Assembly (NCBI RefSeq): GCF_902829295.1
Contig: NZ_CADEPL010000001.1
Span: 26,564 to 90,563, forward strand
DNA: 64,000 nt
From: Vogesella oryzae
GTDB lineage: Bacteria; Pseudomonadota; Gammaproteobacteria; Burkholderiales; Chromobacteriaceae
Direction: 5' to 3'
The notes under the pieces are model-generated. The model made no database searches. It worked only from the letters and a program-made list of their open reading frames with translations, and had not been told where the DNA came from. The position numbers and the translations under genes were made by a program. Below are positions 1 to 8,490 of the stretch, piece by piece. Position 1 is the first letter of the stretch. Each line of letters begins with the position of its first letter.

Positions 1-830
1 GAAGCTGTAGTCGCCGTTGGCGTCGATGTGCAGGTCGCCGGACGCCAGTTTGACGGTGGCACCGGTGCTGCTGTCGACGTCGGTGCTGTGGCCGTCGATG
101 CTGATGCTGGTCACGCTCGGGCTGCTGTCGATATCGCTGTCGTTGGCCAGCACGTTGCCGGTGGCGGTGTGGTCTTCTTCGACGGTGTTGCTGTCCGGCG
201 CCAGCACGCTGGCGTCGTCCACCGGGGTGACGGTGATGTTGAGGGTGCTGCTGCTACCGGTGTTGGTGGTGTAGGTAACGGTCGGCACCTCACCGTTCCA
301 GTTGGCCGCCGGGGTGAAGCTGTAGTCGCCGTTGGCGTCGATGTGCAGGTCGCCGGACGCCAGTTTGACGGTGGCACCGGTGCTGCTGTCGACGTCGGTG
401 CTGTGGCCGTCGATGCTGATGCTGGTCACGCTCAGGCTGCTGTCGATATCGCTGTCGTTGGCCAGCACGTTGCCGGTGGCGGTGTGGTCTTCTTCGACGG
501 TGTTGCTGTCCGGCGCCAGCACGCTGGCGTCGTCCACCGGGGTGACGGTGATGTTGAGGGTGCTGCTGCTACCGGTGTTGGTGGTGTAGGTAACGGTCGG
601 CACCTCACCGTTCCAGTTGGCCGCCGGGGTGAAGCTGTAGTCGCCGTTGGCGTCGATGTGCAGTTCGCCGGACGCCAGTTTGACGGTGGCACCGGTGCTG
701 CTGTCGACGTCGGCGCTGCTGCCGTCAACGCTGATGCTGGTCACGCTCAGGCTGCTGTCGATATCGCTGTCGTTGGCCAGCACGTTGCCGGTGGCGGTGT
801 GGTCTTCTTCTACGGTGTTGCTGTCGGCTC
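1..830. repeat. 315-bp tandem repeats inside the adhesin gene
   Basis: The unit boundary word gaagctgtagtcgccgttgg recurs at 1, 316 and 631, giving a period of exactly 315 bp (105 codons). Copies one and two differ by very few bases. The third, nearest the gene start, has a small cluster of changes near 711-730 and diverges past about 825. The array continues beyond base 1. Frame is kept throughout, as expected for an adhesin stalk. Confidence 0.95.
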
Positions 831-1362
831 CGAGGATGGATGGCTGGTTAGTCGTAGAGGTCGTACTCAGGGTACTGGTTGAAGCGTTAGTGGTATCTGT
901 GCTGCTACTGCTGGCAGCGCTATCCAGCGTAGCCGTAGTAACGCCCTCACTGATACGGGTCAGAATGGTATAGGAAGAACCACCATCCTCGGCACCGGCG
1001 GCATTCAGACCAGCTGCGGTGGCATCCAGATTTTGCAGCGGATCCTGACCTTGTTGCAGTGCGCCCAGAATCTGTTGAGCTTCGGCAGGAAGCGCAGGCG
1101 TCGCGAGTGCAGCATCGGTGGCGTCATGCGTGGCGTGACCGAATACGTCGTCAGTAATGGTCAGATCACGTGCTTCAGCAATTTTTACTACATTGCCATT
1201 GTCGGCCTGCAATTCGATATTGCCATCAGCCGGTACGATGAGCCGCTCGCCCACTGCAACGATGTCACCGACCTTCAGGAAACGCTGCGAGCCATCGGCC
1301 GCAACTGCAATGACTTTGCCGCTGATTGCAATGATTTTGCCGTGATTGCCGATCGCACTCAT
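1..1362 (-). CDS. LapA-like giant surface adhesin, N-terminal part (runs off the left edge)
   Basis: Open reading frame without a stop inside the window: 454 codons are visible and the C-terminus lies beyond base 1. The start ATG follows a GGAG ribosome site about 8 bases upstream. Residues 1-118 look like the retention module of LapA-type adhesins: a small beta-rich domain (GKVIAVAADGSQRFLKVGD, DGNIELQADNG) and then the di-alanine motif TAAG at residues 115-118, the site LapG-type periplasmic proteases cut in Pseudomonas LapA. A Ser/Thr-rich linker (about residues 147-178) leads into tandem VCBS/Ig-like repeats of 105 residues with the pattern NTVEEDHTATGNVLANDSDI. In this family the N-terminus plugs the outer-membrane exporter and holds the adhesin on the cell surface. 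The secretion genes lie directly upstream on the same strand. Family is clear; full size and C-terminal signal cannot be seen. Confidence 0.9.
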   Translation of the reverse strand, partial: MSAIGNHGKIIAISGKVIAVAADGSQRFLKVGDIVAVGERLIVPADGNIELQADNGNVVKIAEARDLTITDDVFGHATHDATDAALATPALPAEAQQILGALQQGQDPLQNLDATAAGLNAAGAEDGGSSYTILTRISEGVTTATLDSAASSSSTDTTNASTSTLSTTSTTNQPSILGADSNTVEEDHTATGNVLANDSDIDSSLSVTSISVDGSSADVDSSTGATVKLASGELHIDANGDYSFTPAANWNGEVPTVTYTTNTGSSSTLNITVTPVDDASVLAPDSNTVEEDHTATGNVLANDSDIDSSLSVTSISIDGHSTDVDSSTGATVKLASGDLHIDANGDYSFTPAANWNGEVPTVTYTTNTGSSSTLNITVTPVDDASVLAPDSNTVEEDHTATGNVLANDSDIDSSPSVTSISIDGHSTDVDSSTGATVKLASGDLHIDANGDYSF

Positions 1363-1444
1363 TCAAACGCTCCATACACTTTGACTAGGATGAATAGAGT
1401 CTATCGAGCACGATTTTTTTAAACCATTGTACTTAAGGGCACAC

Positions 1445-1472
1445 AAAAAAATAAAAACCAGCCTTGGCCGGT
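1445..1472 (-). terminator. Terminator after the LuxR-type gene
   Basis: A GC-rich hairpin (ACCAGCC, loop TT, GGCCGGT with one mismatch) at 1457-1472 is followed on the minus strand by a long T-rich run at 1445-1457. It separates the regulator gene from the adhesin gene, so the adhesin probably has its own promoter in 1363-1444. Confidence 0.65.
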
Positions 1473-1521
1473 CTTTATCGTTTAATGCGTTTGGTATTAG
1501 GCGTGGCAATAGAGGCGTATT

Positions 1522-2130
1522 TCAACCCGCCAGCCGGAGCAGTAACTGCACCCTGTCCGGCACACCGATTTTGCCGAAAATAGCGGTCAGATGCGCTTTT
1601 ACAGTCCGCTCGGCAATATCCATATCGCGCGCGATCTGCTTGTTACTCTTGCCATCGCGCAGGTGGCCAACCACTTCTCGTTCACGCTCGGTGAGTTGTG
1701 CCAATAGCGGGCTATCGGTTTTCGCAACCTGCCCGAAACGGGCGCACAACTGCTGCATCAGGTGCACGCCGATCCAGATGCCGCCCGATGCCACTACCGA
1801 CGCCACCTGCTGCAACGTATCACCGGCAGCAAATGCATGCAGATAACCGGCCGCGCCCATCCCCAGCCACTTCACCGCAGCCTCGTCGGTTGGCGAACTG
1901 CTCAACACAATGACCCGCGCCTTGCCGAAGTCACCGAGGCACAAGCGTTGCACCAGGTCCGCATCCTGATTATCGGCATCCACCCAGACCAGCTCCCCGT
2001 CCTGCAAGTGCAGCGAGTCAGACAACTCCCACAGACTGAGATGCTGGCGGCAGTTACCGAATACCATCTGCAGATGCTGCTGCAGGGAATTGCTGACACT
2101 AATCAGCCGGATATCCATATCAACGCTCAC
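1522..2130 (-). CDS. LuxR-family response regulator of the adhesin cluster
   Basis: A 202-residue protein with an N-terminal receiver-like region (about 1-120; VWVD with Asp51 in the phosphoacceptor position, and a VIVLSS strand) and a C-terminal GerE/LuxR helix-turn-helix (about 143-202; LTEREREVVGHL, NKQIARDMDIAERTVKAHL). Its start overlaps the end of the membrane fusion gene by 11 bases, so the two are translationally coupled. The receiver part is weakly conserved and may not be phosphorylated. No sensor kinase is nearby. It is placed to control adhesin expression, but that is an inference from position. Confidence 0.85.
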   Translation of the reverse strand: MSVDMDIRLISVSNSLQQHLQMVFGNCRQHLSLWELSDSLHLQDGELVWVDADNQDADLVQRLCLGDFGKARVIVLSSSPTDEAAVKWLGMGAAGYLHAFAAGDTLQQVASVVASGGIWIGVHLMQQLCARFGQVAKTDSPLLAQLTEREREVVGHLRDGKSNKQIARDMDIAERTVKAHLTAIFGKIGVPDRVQLLLRLAG

Positions 2131-3496
2131 TCAGGGCTTTGGCTTTGGCTCGTAGCACCGGCTTCAACAGGTAGTTGAGCACACTTTTGTGCCCGGTAAT
2201 GATGTCTACCTCGGCCACCATGCCGGGCTTGATTTCCATTTTCTTCTCGCTCAAGTGGGAAGAAACGGTCTTCACCTTCACCACATAGAAGGTATTGCCC
2301 TTTTCGTCGGTAATCGAGTCAGCCCCGATCTGGTCCAGCACGCCTTTCAAACCGCCATAGATCGTGGAATCGTAGGCAGTAAAGCGCACAAACACATCCT
2401 GCCCAGGCCGCAGGAAAGCGATATCGCGTGGAGAAATCTTGGTTTCGATCAGCAGGGTGTCATCCAGCGGCACGATTTCCATGATGTCTCGGCCGGGCTG
2501 CACCACACCACCCACGGTATTGACCAGCAAGCGCTTCACTTCGCCACGTACTGGCGAGCGAATTTCCGACAGCTTCACCTTGTCTTCCAGCGCGGTGCTG
2601 CCGGCACCCAGCGTGCCCAGTTTGCCCATGGTCTCCGACAACTCGGTACTGGCCTGGTTACGGAAAGTCAGCTCCACTTCCTGGATTTTGCGGCTCGCCT
2701 CGGAAATAGCGGATTGAAGTTTGGGAATTTGCGCATCGGCCATATCGCGTTCGCCACGATAGCGCGACACATCGCGCTCCAGCCGCAGGATGTCGACCTC
2801 GGACACCGCCCCGGACTTCAACAGCGGACGGGTAACATTCAATTCCTGCTGGGTCAGCGCCAGCCCCTGTGCCGCCTGGTCACGCCGGGCGCGGGCCTCG
2901 TTCAGCTCCTGTGTACGCTGCGACAGCTGCTGGCGGGCAATAGAGACGTTGGCGTCAAGCTCCATCTGTTTGGAGTGGTACAAGTCCATTTCCTGCTTGG
3001 CAATATCCGGAGACTGTTTGGTCACTTCTTCCGGCATCTGGAATGGCTTGCCATCGGCCAGCGCGCGCAGACGTGCCGCCTTGGCTTGCAGCGACAGCGA
3101 TTGCGACTGGTTTTCGTTGAGCGACGACACAAAACGGGTGTTATCCACCTGCAACAGCAGTTGGCCGCGCTCCACGACATCACCTTCTTTCACCAGAATC
3201 TTGGAAACAACCCCACCATCCAGACTTTGCAGGTGCTGCACCTGGCTTGTCGGCACTACCTTGCCTTCACCACGCGCTACTTCGTCGATAGTCGCCAGTG
3301 CCGACCACAGCAAAGCCACCACAATGAACGAACCGATGGTCCACAGGAACAGCCGCGGACGCTGCGGGTTCTGCTCCAGAATCGCCCACTCGGCATCGGC
3401 AGCGAAGTCCTGGCGATCGCGCAAATCTTCCGCCGAAGACCAGTCCAGCAGACGCTGGAAGAAAGATTGCTTTTCTTGCTCTTGTTGCATGCTCAT
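2120..3496 (-). CDS. Type I secretion membrane fusion protein, HlyD/LapC family
   Basis: 458 residues. A cytoplasmic N-terminal tail of about 50 residues is followed by one membrane segment (about 50-70; FLWTIGSFIVVALLWSALA), then a lipoyl-like half motif (GGVVSKILVKEGDVVERGQ), a long coiled-coil arm rich in Glu/Gln/Leu, and the C-terminal beta-barrel domain ending in GMVAEVDIITG. This is the standard HlyD layout. The protein bridges the inner-membrane ABC exporter and the outer-membrane TolC-like channel. Its ATG overlaps the exporter stop by 4 bases. No outer-membrane partner gene is in the window. Confidence 0.93.
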   Translation of the reverse strand: MSMQQEQEKQSFFQRLLDWSSAEDLRDRQDFAADAEWAILEQNPQRPRLFLWTIGSFIVVALLWSALATIDEVARGEGKVVPTSQVQHLQSLDGGVVSKILVKEGDVVERGQLLLQVDNTRFVSSLNENQSQSLSLQAKAARLRALADGKPFQMPEEVTKQSPDIAKQEMDLYHSKQMELDANVSIARQQLSQRTQELNEARARRDQAAQGLALTQQELNVTRPLLKSGAVSEVDILRLERDVSRYRGERDMADAQIPKLQSAISEASRKIQEVELTFRNQASTELSETMGKLGTLGAGSTALEDKVKLSEIRSPVRGEVKRLLVNTVGGVVQPGRDIMEIVPLDDTLLIETKISPRDIAFLRPGQDVFVRFTAYDSTIYGGLKGVLDQIGADSITDEKGNTFYVVKVKTVSSHLSEKKMEIKPGMVAEVDIITGHKSVLNYLLKPVLRAKAKALSER

Positions 3497-5664
3497 ACCC
3501 GTGCCTTCCCGATACGCCCCTGCTGCAATGCCTGGATAACATCGGCCTTGGGTCCATCTGCCAGAATCTGCCCCTGATCGATAACAATGATGCGATCCAC
3601 CAGATCAAGCAGGTTGGTGTGATGCGTCACCAGCACCAGCGTCTTGCCGGCGGTAATTTTTTCAAACGTCCGCTTCATTGCCGCCTCGGTACTGTGGTCC
3701 ATATTGCTGGTCGGCTCATCCAGCAGCAGCACCGGAGGCGCATTCAACAGCGCACGTGCAATGGTCACCGCCTTGCGCTGGCCGCCGGACAGCGACTCGC
3801 CACGTTCGCCGATGATCATGTCGAAGCCTTCCGGATGGCTGTTGATGAACTCGCTCAACCCGGCCAACTCGGCTGCCGCATAGATACTGGCATCGTGAAC
3901 ATGCGGCTGCCCCATACAGATGTTCTGGCGCAGGGTGCCGTAGAACAGCACCGGGTCCTGCGCCACGTAACCGATATGCCGACGCAACTCGGCTGGATCG
4001 ATCTGCTTCAGATCAACGCCATCGATGCGTACCGCGCCTTCCTGCGCCTGGTACAACCCCATGATCAACTTCTGGATGGTGCTCTTGCCGGAGCCGACAC
4101 GTCCCAGAATCCCGACCCGTTCTCCGGCCTTGATACGGAACGAGACATTACGCAGCGCGCCCAGCGGGCTATTGGGATAATTGAACGACACGCCGGAAAA
4201 CTCGATCTCGCCACGGAAGCTGGTACGGTGGAAGAACGACGCTTCGTTCTCGCGTTCCACCGGCATCTTCATCATGCCTTCCAGCGAAGTCAGCGACGAC
4301 TTGGCATTGTTGAACTGGGTCATCAGCCCGGCAACGGCGCCCATTGGCGCCAACGCACGCGATGCCAGCATGTTGCAGGCAATCAGGCCGCCGACCGAAG
4401 TCTGACCATCCTTGATCAGGTACACACCGAGGGCGATGACCGAAACGGACATCATTTGCTGGATGAAACCGGCAAAATTCATGGTCACAGCCGACAGCAA
4501 CTTGAGACGGCTACCCACCTGGGCCAGGAACAAGGTGGCTTTTTCCCAGCGCCCCTGCAACTCGCCTTCGGCACTCAGGGTCTTGATGGTTTCCAGTCCG
4601 ACCAGACTCTCGACCAGATGCGCGTTCTTCTGTGCCGATGCGCGGAAGGTGGTCTCGGTCAGCTCCTGCATCCGTTCCTGCACGGAATAAGCCAGCAACA
4701 GCATCAGGATGATGGCAACCAGCGGCGGTATCACCATCCACGGCGAAATCCACATGATGACCAGCAAGAACAACAAGGCAAACGGCACATCCACCAATGT
4801 GGTTACCGTGGCCGAGGCGATGAAGTCGCGCACGGTCTCGAATGCCCGCAAGTTGGCCGCAAACGCGCCGACCGAGCTTGGACGTGCCTCCATGCGGATG
4901 CCCAGCACCCGCTCCATGATCAGCGACGACAGCATTACGTCGACACGTTTGCTGGCCAGGTCGATCAGGTAGCCGCGCGTCAGCTTCATCAGGAAATCGA
5001 ACAGCAACAGCAACAGCACGCCGGAGGCCAGCACCCACAGCGTTTCGAACGCCATGTTCGGCACCACCCGGTCGTATACGTTCATGGTGAACAGCGGCAG
5101 CGACAGGGCAAACACGTTGATGAAAAATGCCGCGATCAGCGCATCGCGATACAGCGGTCGTCCCTGGAAAATGGCATGCCAGAACCAGTGCTGGCTACGC
5201 GCCTGATGCAGCTCCGGCACCCGCTTGTCGAAACGGAAGCGCGGCTTGACCGCAATGGCCAGCCCGGCATAGCGCGACTGCAACTCTTCGGCAGTCAGCA
5301 CCTGTTCGGCTTCCGGCAGCTCTGCCGGGCTGATATGGAACTTACCGTCCTCGTCGATGGCGCGCAGCAGGCAAGCATCATCGCCATTGAGCAACAGCAC
5401 TGCCGGCAGCAAGGCATGCGGCAAGCCGGACAAGGGGCGACGCAGCACGCGCGATGCCAAACCGGCACGGCGGGCTGCGCGTGCAAACATGGAAGGCGTT
5501 AACCGCTGGTTCTCCAGCGGGATACCAGCCACCAAGGAATCCCGGGTTGTCGTGATGCCATGTTCGCGCGTGAGTTGGAACAGACAATCCAGCAGCGGAT
5601 CGAGGTGTGTTGCGTGTTGCGATATGTCTGACGGACTTCCTTGCTGCACCTGATTATTCATCAT
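3493..5664 (-). CDS. Type I secretion ABC exporter, LapB family
   Basis: 723 residues. An N-terminal C39-like domain (about 20-140) lacks the catalytic cysteine (HGITTTRDSL stands where the Cys should be), so it should bind substrate rather than cut it, as in other LapB/HlyB exporters. The six-helix membrane domain spans about 165-440. The ATPase domain carries Walker A GRVGSGKST at 521-529, signature LSGGQ at 625-629 and Walker B VLLLDE at 645-650, all intact. It should export the adhesin encoded three genes downstream. First gene of the cluster; 5665-5834 would hold its promoter, but I could not settle on -35/-10 boxes. Confidence 0.94.
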   Translation of the reverse strand: MMNNQVQQGSPSDISQHATHLDPLLDCLFQLTREHGITTTRDSLVAGIPLENQRLTPSMFARAARRAGLASRVLRRPLSGLPHALLPAVLLLNGDDACLLRAIDEDGKFHISPAELPEAEQVLTAEELQSRYAGLAIAVKPRFRFDKRVPELHQARSQHWFWHAIFQGRPLYRDALIAAFFINVFALSLPLFTMNVYDRVVPNMAFETLWVLASGVLLLLLFDFLMKLTRGYLIDLASKRVDVMLSSLIMERVLGIRMEARPSSVGAFAANLRAFETVRDFIASATVTTLVDVPFALLFLLVIMWISPWMVIPPLVAIILMLLLAYSVQERMQELTETTFRASAQKNAHLVESLVGLETIKTLSAEGELQGRWEKATLFLAQVGSRLKLLSAVTMNFAGFIQQMMSVSVIALGVYLIKDGQTSVGGLIACNMLASRALAPMGAVAGLMTQFNNAKSSLTSLEGMMKMPVERENEASFFHRTSFRGEIEFSGVSFNYPNSPLGALRNVSFRIKAGERVGILGRVGSGKSTIQKLIMGLYQAQEGAVRIDGVDLKQIDPAELRRHIGYVAQDPVLFYGTLRQNICMGQPHVHDASIYAAAELAGLSEFINSHPEGFDMIIGERGESLSGGQRKAVTIARALLNAPPVLLLDEPTSNMDHSTEAAMKRTFEKITAGKTLVLVTHHTNLLDLVDRIIVIDQGQILADGPKADVIQALQQGRIGKARV

Positions 5665-5779
5665 TAATGTCGTTTTCCAGGAGTTTGCGTGCGTGCTTTC
5701 ATTATGGAATGAATTGTCGCTTTAGCCACGGCAGCGGCGGCCTCATTATCGGGATGACATGGCAAATCTGCAATCTGTG

Positions 5780-5799
5780 TTTGATTGATATTAAACAAA
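5780..5799. promoter_or_regulatory. AT-rich quasi-palindrome upstream of the exporter gene
   Basis: TTTGATTGATATTAAACAAA matches its own reverse complement at 16 of 20 positions. It sits in the noncoding stretch between the exporter start and the tat operon terminator, about 120 bases upstream of the exporter. It could be a regulator site; no regulator can be named. Confidence 0.3.
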
Positions 5800-5840
5800 T
5801 TGTTGCAAAATAGTCGCGCCATTCGTTCAGCCATAAAAAA

Positions 5841-5860
5841 AGCCAGCCTGCCGGCTGGCT
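5841..5860 (-). terminator. Terminator of the his-tat operon
   Basis: Perfect 8-bp stem AGCCAGCC/GGCTGGCT with loop TGCC, followed on the minus strand by TTTTTTAT. It lies 30 bases past the stop of the DUF2069 gene and closes the long minus-strand operon. Confidence 0.85.
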
Positions 5861-5888
5861 TTTCTCTCTTTCACTGCTACGACGCCCC

Positions 5889-6242
5889 TCAGGCCGCCAG
5901 TTCGATTCGTTTTGCGCGCACATACAGCAGCACACAACCGAAGTAGCAAACCGTCAACGCCACTTCACCCAGTGCCAGCGCTTGCGCCGTGGCATTATCC
6001 GCCCAGCTGCGCATCACGCCATCGGCAAAGTACGCCAGGATGAACATGCTGGACCATTGGTAGGTGTAAATGCGCTCCCGCAGAATGCCCATCAATGGCA
6101 ACAGCAACACTGCCGCCTTCAGCACGAGCCAGGAGCCGCCGGCACGCAACGGTGCCAGCCATAATTCCCATGCCAGACACAGCAGGATCAGCGCGATCAG
6201 ACTGAGCACCGCCCCCCAGTGAAAAACCCGGGTCTTACTCAT
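5889..6242 (-). CDS. DUF2069 membrane protein
   Basis: 117 residues with about four hydrophobic segments (SLIALILLCLAWELWL, WLVLKAAVLLLPLMGIL, a middle segment, VALTVCYFGCVLLYV) and a basic tail. This matches the small DUF2069 inner-membrane family, whose role is unknown. I place the start at the ATG inside the end of tatC (8-base overlap); a TTG two codons upstream is less likely. It is the last gene of the tat operon. Confidence 0.8.
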   Translation of the reverse strand: MSKTRVFHWGAVLSLIALILLCLAWELWLAPLRAGGSWLVLKAAVLLLPLMGILRERIYTYQWSSMFILAYFADGVMRSWADNATAQALALGEVALTVCYFGCVLLYVRAKRIELAA

Positions 6243-6966
6243 CTGCAACCACCGGCTTTTGCTTGTTTACCAGGCGGGCCATCAGGATGCCGGTCTCGTA
6301 CAACAGGCACAGCGGCACCGCCATCATTACCTGCGACAGCACATCCGGCGGCGTCACCACCGCCGCCACGACAAAGGCCACCACAATCATGTAGGGGCGC
6401 CCTTCCCGCAGCTTGGCCAAGCTGACAATGCCCATACGGTTGAGCAGTACTACCACCACCGGCACTTCAAAAGTCACACCGAACGCGACAAACATGCCCA
6501 GTACAAATGACAGGTATTTGTCGATGTCAGTCATCATCGAGACACCCACCGGCGTGACCGCGCTCATGAAGCCGAACACCACCGGGAACACCGCAAAATA
6601 GGCAAACAGCATGCCGGTGACAAACAGCACCACGCTGCTGACAATCAGCGGCAGAATCAGCTTTTTCTCATGGTTATACAGCCCGGGTGCGACAAAAGCC
6701 CACAGCTGGTACAGGGTGTTCGGCAGCGACAGCAGGAACGCCACCAGCATGGTGACCTTCAGCGGCACAAAGAACGGTGCGGTGACATCGGTGGCAATCA
6801 TGCTGCCGCCTTTGGGCAACACATCCATCAGTGGCTTGGCGATCAGGTGATAGATATCGCCGGACCAGTGGAACAGTGCCAGAAACGTCAGCAGCAGACC
6901 GGCGGCAATCCGTACGAAACGGGTGCGCAGCTCGATCAAGTGCGCAAGAAGAGGTTGTTGATCCAT
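6235..6966 (-). CDS. tatC: Sec-independent translocase subunit TatC
   Basis: 243 residues with six predicted membrane segments and family motifs: HLIELRTR near the N-terminus, FVAPGLYNHEK after the second helix, FGVTFEVPV, and PPDVLSQ. TatC recognises twin-arginine signal peptides and forms the core receptor of the Tat pathway in the inner membrane. It follows tatB with no gap. Length and motifs are typical. Confidence 0.97.
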   Translation of the reverse strand: MDQQPLLAHLIELRTRFVRIAAGLLLTFLALFHWSGDIYHLIAKPLMDVLPKGGSMIATDVTAPFFVPLKVTMLVAFLLSLPNTLYQLWAFVAPGLYNHEKKLILPLIVSSVVLFVTGMLFAYFAVFPVVFGFMSAVTPVGVSMMTDIDKYLSFVLGMFVAFGVTFEVPVVVVLLNRMGIVSLAKLREGRPYMIVVAFVVAAVVTPPDVLSQVMMAVPLCLLYETGILMARLVNKQKPVVADE

Positions 6967-7428
6967 TTATGAATGCTTGTCGGCAACAGAGGGGGTCGGG
7001 GCCGTTGCCGGCTGATCGAACAGGTCCAGCTGGTTATCGTCTTTACCGGCCGGGGCATCCGCAGCGGCCAGCAGGTTGGCCACACCCTCCGGCAGGGCAA
7101 TGCTGTGAACGGCATCATCATGCAATTGCGCCGCCACCACACTGGCTTCGTGTTCGATTTCGCGCGCTGTTTCCCGCACCTGGGCAACCTCGGTTTCCAC
7201 CTGGTGGCGGAAAGCCGCAGCCGCCTGCTGCATCTCCTGCTGCAGTTCCTGTAGCCCCGCCATTTGGCTTTGCTGCTGGATATCGCTTTTCACGCTGGCA
7301 ACAAAACGCTGGGCGCGGCCAACCAGGGCACCGATGGTACGGGCCACGGTCGGCAAGCGCTCTGGCCCTAACACGATAAGCGCCACCGCCCCGATGACGA
7401 GCAGTTCGCCAAAGCTGATCTCGAACAC
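6967..7428 (-). CDS. tatB: Sec-independent translocase subunit TatB
   Basis: 153 residues: one N-terminal membrane helix (MFEISFGELLVIGAVALIVLG), the hinge Gly-Pro and an amphipathic helix (ERLPTVARTIGALVGRAQ), then a long coiled-coil-prone acidic tail. TatB works with TatC as the signal-peptide receptor. The longer tail and the Glu in the membrane segment separate it from TatA next door. Confidence 0.95.
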   Translation of the reverse strand: MFEISFGELLVIGAVALIVLGPERLPTVARTIGALVGRAQRFVASVKSDIQQQSQMAGLQELQQEMQQAAAAFRHQVETEVAQVRETAREIEHEASVVAAQLHDDAVHSIALPEGVANLLAAADAPAGKDDNQLDLFDQPATAPTPSVADKHS

Positions 7429-7440
7429 GATGGCGGCTAC

Positions 7441-7638
7441 TTATTTCTTGTCGCTGTCGTCGGCATCAATGATGCGGCCATTGCCGGCATCCTTGTCGGT
7501 TTCACCCTTCATGCCTTCCTTGAAACCGCGTACCGCGCCACCCAGATCCTCACCGATATTGCGCAGCTTCTTGGTGCCAAATACCAGTACCACTACCAGC
7601 AACACGATTAACCAGTGCCAAATGCTGAAAGAACCCAT
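7441..7638 (-). CDS. tatA: Sec-independent translocase subunit TatA
   Basis: 65 residues: one membrane helix ([16 protein letters not shown]), FGTKKLR hinge, amphipathic helix ([16 protein letters not shown]) and a charged tail. TatA oligomers form the translocation path of the Tat system. First of the three tat genes in this operon. Confidence 0.97.
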   Translation of the reverse strand: MGSFSIWHWLIVLLVVVLVFGTKKLRNIGEDLGGAVRGFKEGMKGETDKDAGNGRIIDADDSDKK

Positions 7639-7685
7639 GGAAACTTACCTCTAGCAAGAAACCGGCACGCGGTGCCGGAAAATGG

Positions 7686-8006
7686 TTACTTGTTGCCCAG
7701 AACGTGCAGGTGCAGGTGGAATACTTCCTGGCCACCGCCGACACCGGTATTGATCGCGGTTTTGAAACCGTCGCCCAGCCCCTGCTCTGCCGCCAGCTTC
7801 GGCGCCATCAGCAGCAGCTTGCCCAGCATCTGCTGGTGACTGCTATCGCAATGCGCCAGCGAATCCACGTGCTGCTTGGGAATCAGCAGGAAGTGTACCG
7901 GCGCCTTGGGATGAATATCGTGAAAGGCGACCATTTCGTCGTCTTCATAAAGCTTCTGCGCCGGAATCTCGCCCGCCGCAATTTTGCAGAAAATGCAGTT
8001 GCTCAT
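7686..8006 (-). CDS. hinT: HIT-family purine nucleoside phosphoramidase
   Basis: 106 residues. Zinc-type cysteines C4 and C7 (NCIFCK), the HFLLIPKQH strand, and the histidine triad H97-L-H99-L-H101 near the C-terminus define the HinT group, which hydrolyses adenosine phosphoramidates. It lies between hisE and tatA, its usual place in betaproteobacterial his operons. Confidence 0.95.
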   Translation of the reverse strand: MSNCIFCKIAAGEIPAQKLYEDDEMVAFHDIHPKAPVHFLLIPKQHVDSLAHCDSSHQQMLGKLLLMAPKLAAEQGLGDGFKTAINTGVGGGQEVFHLHLHVLGNK

Positions 8007-8020
8007 GCTGTGCTCTCCGT

Positions 8021-8347
8021 TTATTGCTGCGGACGCGCGGCTTTTTCATCCAGCCCGGAAATACCCTCACGGCGCTTGAGTTCGGCCAGCACATCTTCGG
8101 CACGCAAGCCGTGATGGGCCAGCAATACCATGCTGTGGAACCACAGGTCGGCCACTTCGCGCACCAGATGCAGGCGATCCTTGTCCTTGGAGGCCATCAA
8201 TACCTCGGCAGCCTCTTCTGCCACCTTTTTCAGGATGGCGTCCTCGCCCTTGTGGAACAGGCCGGCAACATAGGATGAGCTGGGGCTGGATTCCTTGCGG
8301 GCTTCCAGCGTATCGCCAATGGTTTTCAGAACTTCAGCGGCAATCAT
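8021..8347 (-). CDS. hisE: Phosphoribosyl-ATP pyrophosphatase
   Basis: 108 residues, the MazG-like all-helical HisE fold: SYVAGLFHKGEDAILKKVAEEA, then EVADLWFHSMVLL with the acidic Mg-binding residues. It performs the second step of histidine synthesis as a separate protein, not fused to HisI. The start is chosen at ATG 8347 because AAAGGA lies 7 bases upstream; reading in frame continues further but without a ribosome site. Confidence 0.95.
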   Translation of the reverse strand: MIAAEVLKTIGDTLEARKESSPSSSYVAGLFHKGEDAILKKVAEEAAEVLMASKDKDRLHLVREVADLWFHSMVLLAHHGLRAEDVLAELKRREGISGLDEKAARPQQ

Positions 8348-8490
8348 TCGGGTGTCCTTTCTGCGTCGGCAGCGGGGCAAGTATATGTCGATTGTGTGAC
8401 ATCCAGGTAACAAGGCGTATGGGGGTCAACCGTTGTACCCCGCGGTCGTTTACCTTGCCATGACCGGGGTCAGACGACAGGAAAGTGATG

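Noticed and set aside
1-830. Regular repeats at the left edge as a CRISPR array or minisatellite
   Set aside because: The unit is 315 bp without spacers, keeps frame and encodes a VCBS/Ig-like domain on the minus strand. It is an adhesin repeat.
28-882. Long plus-strand frame across the adhesin repeats
   Set aside because: It is the antisense of the repeat array, with odd Val/Gly/His-rich content and no ribosome site. The minus-strand frame has a family match.
8348-8490. A small gene in the hisI-hisE gap
   Set aside because: No frame with a ribosome site and sensible protein. Only short GC hairpins are present.
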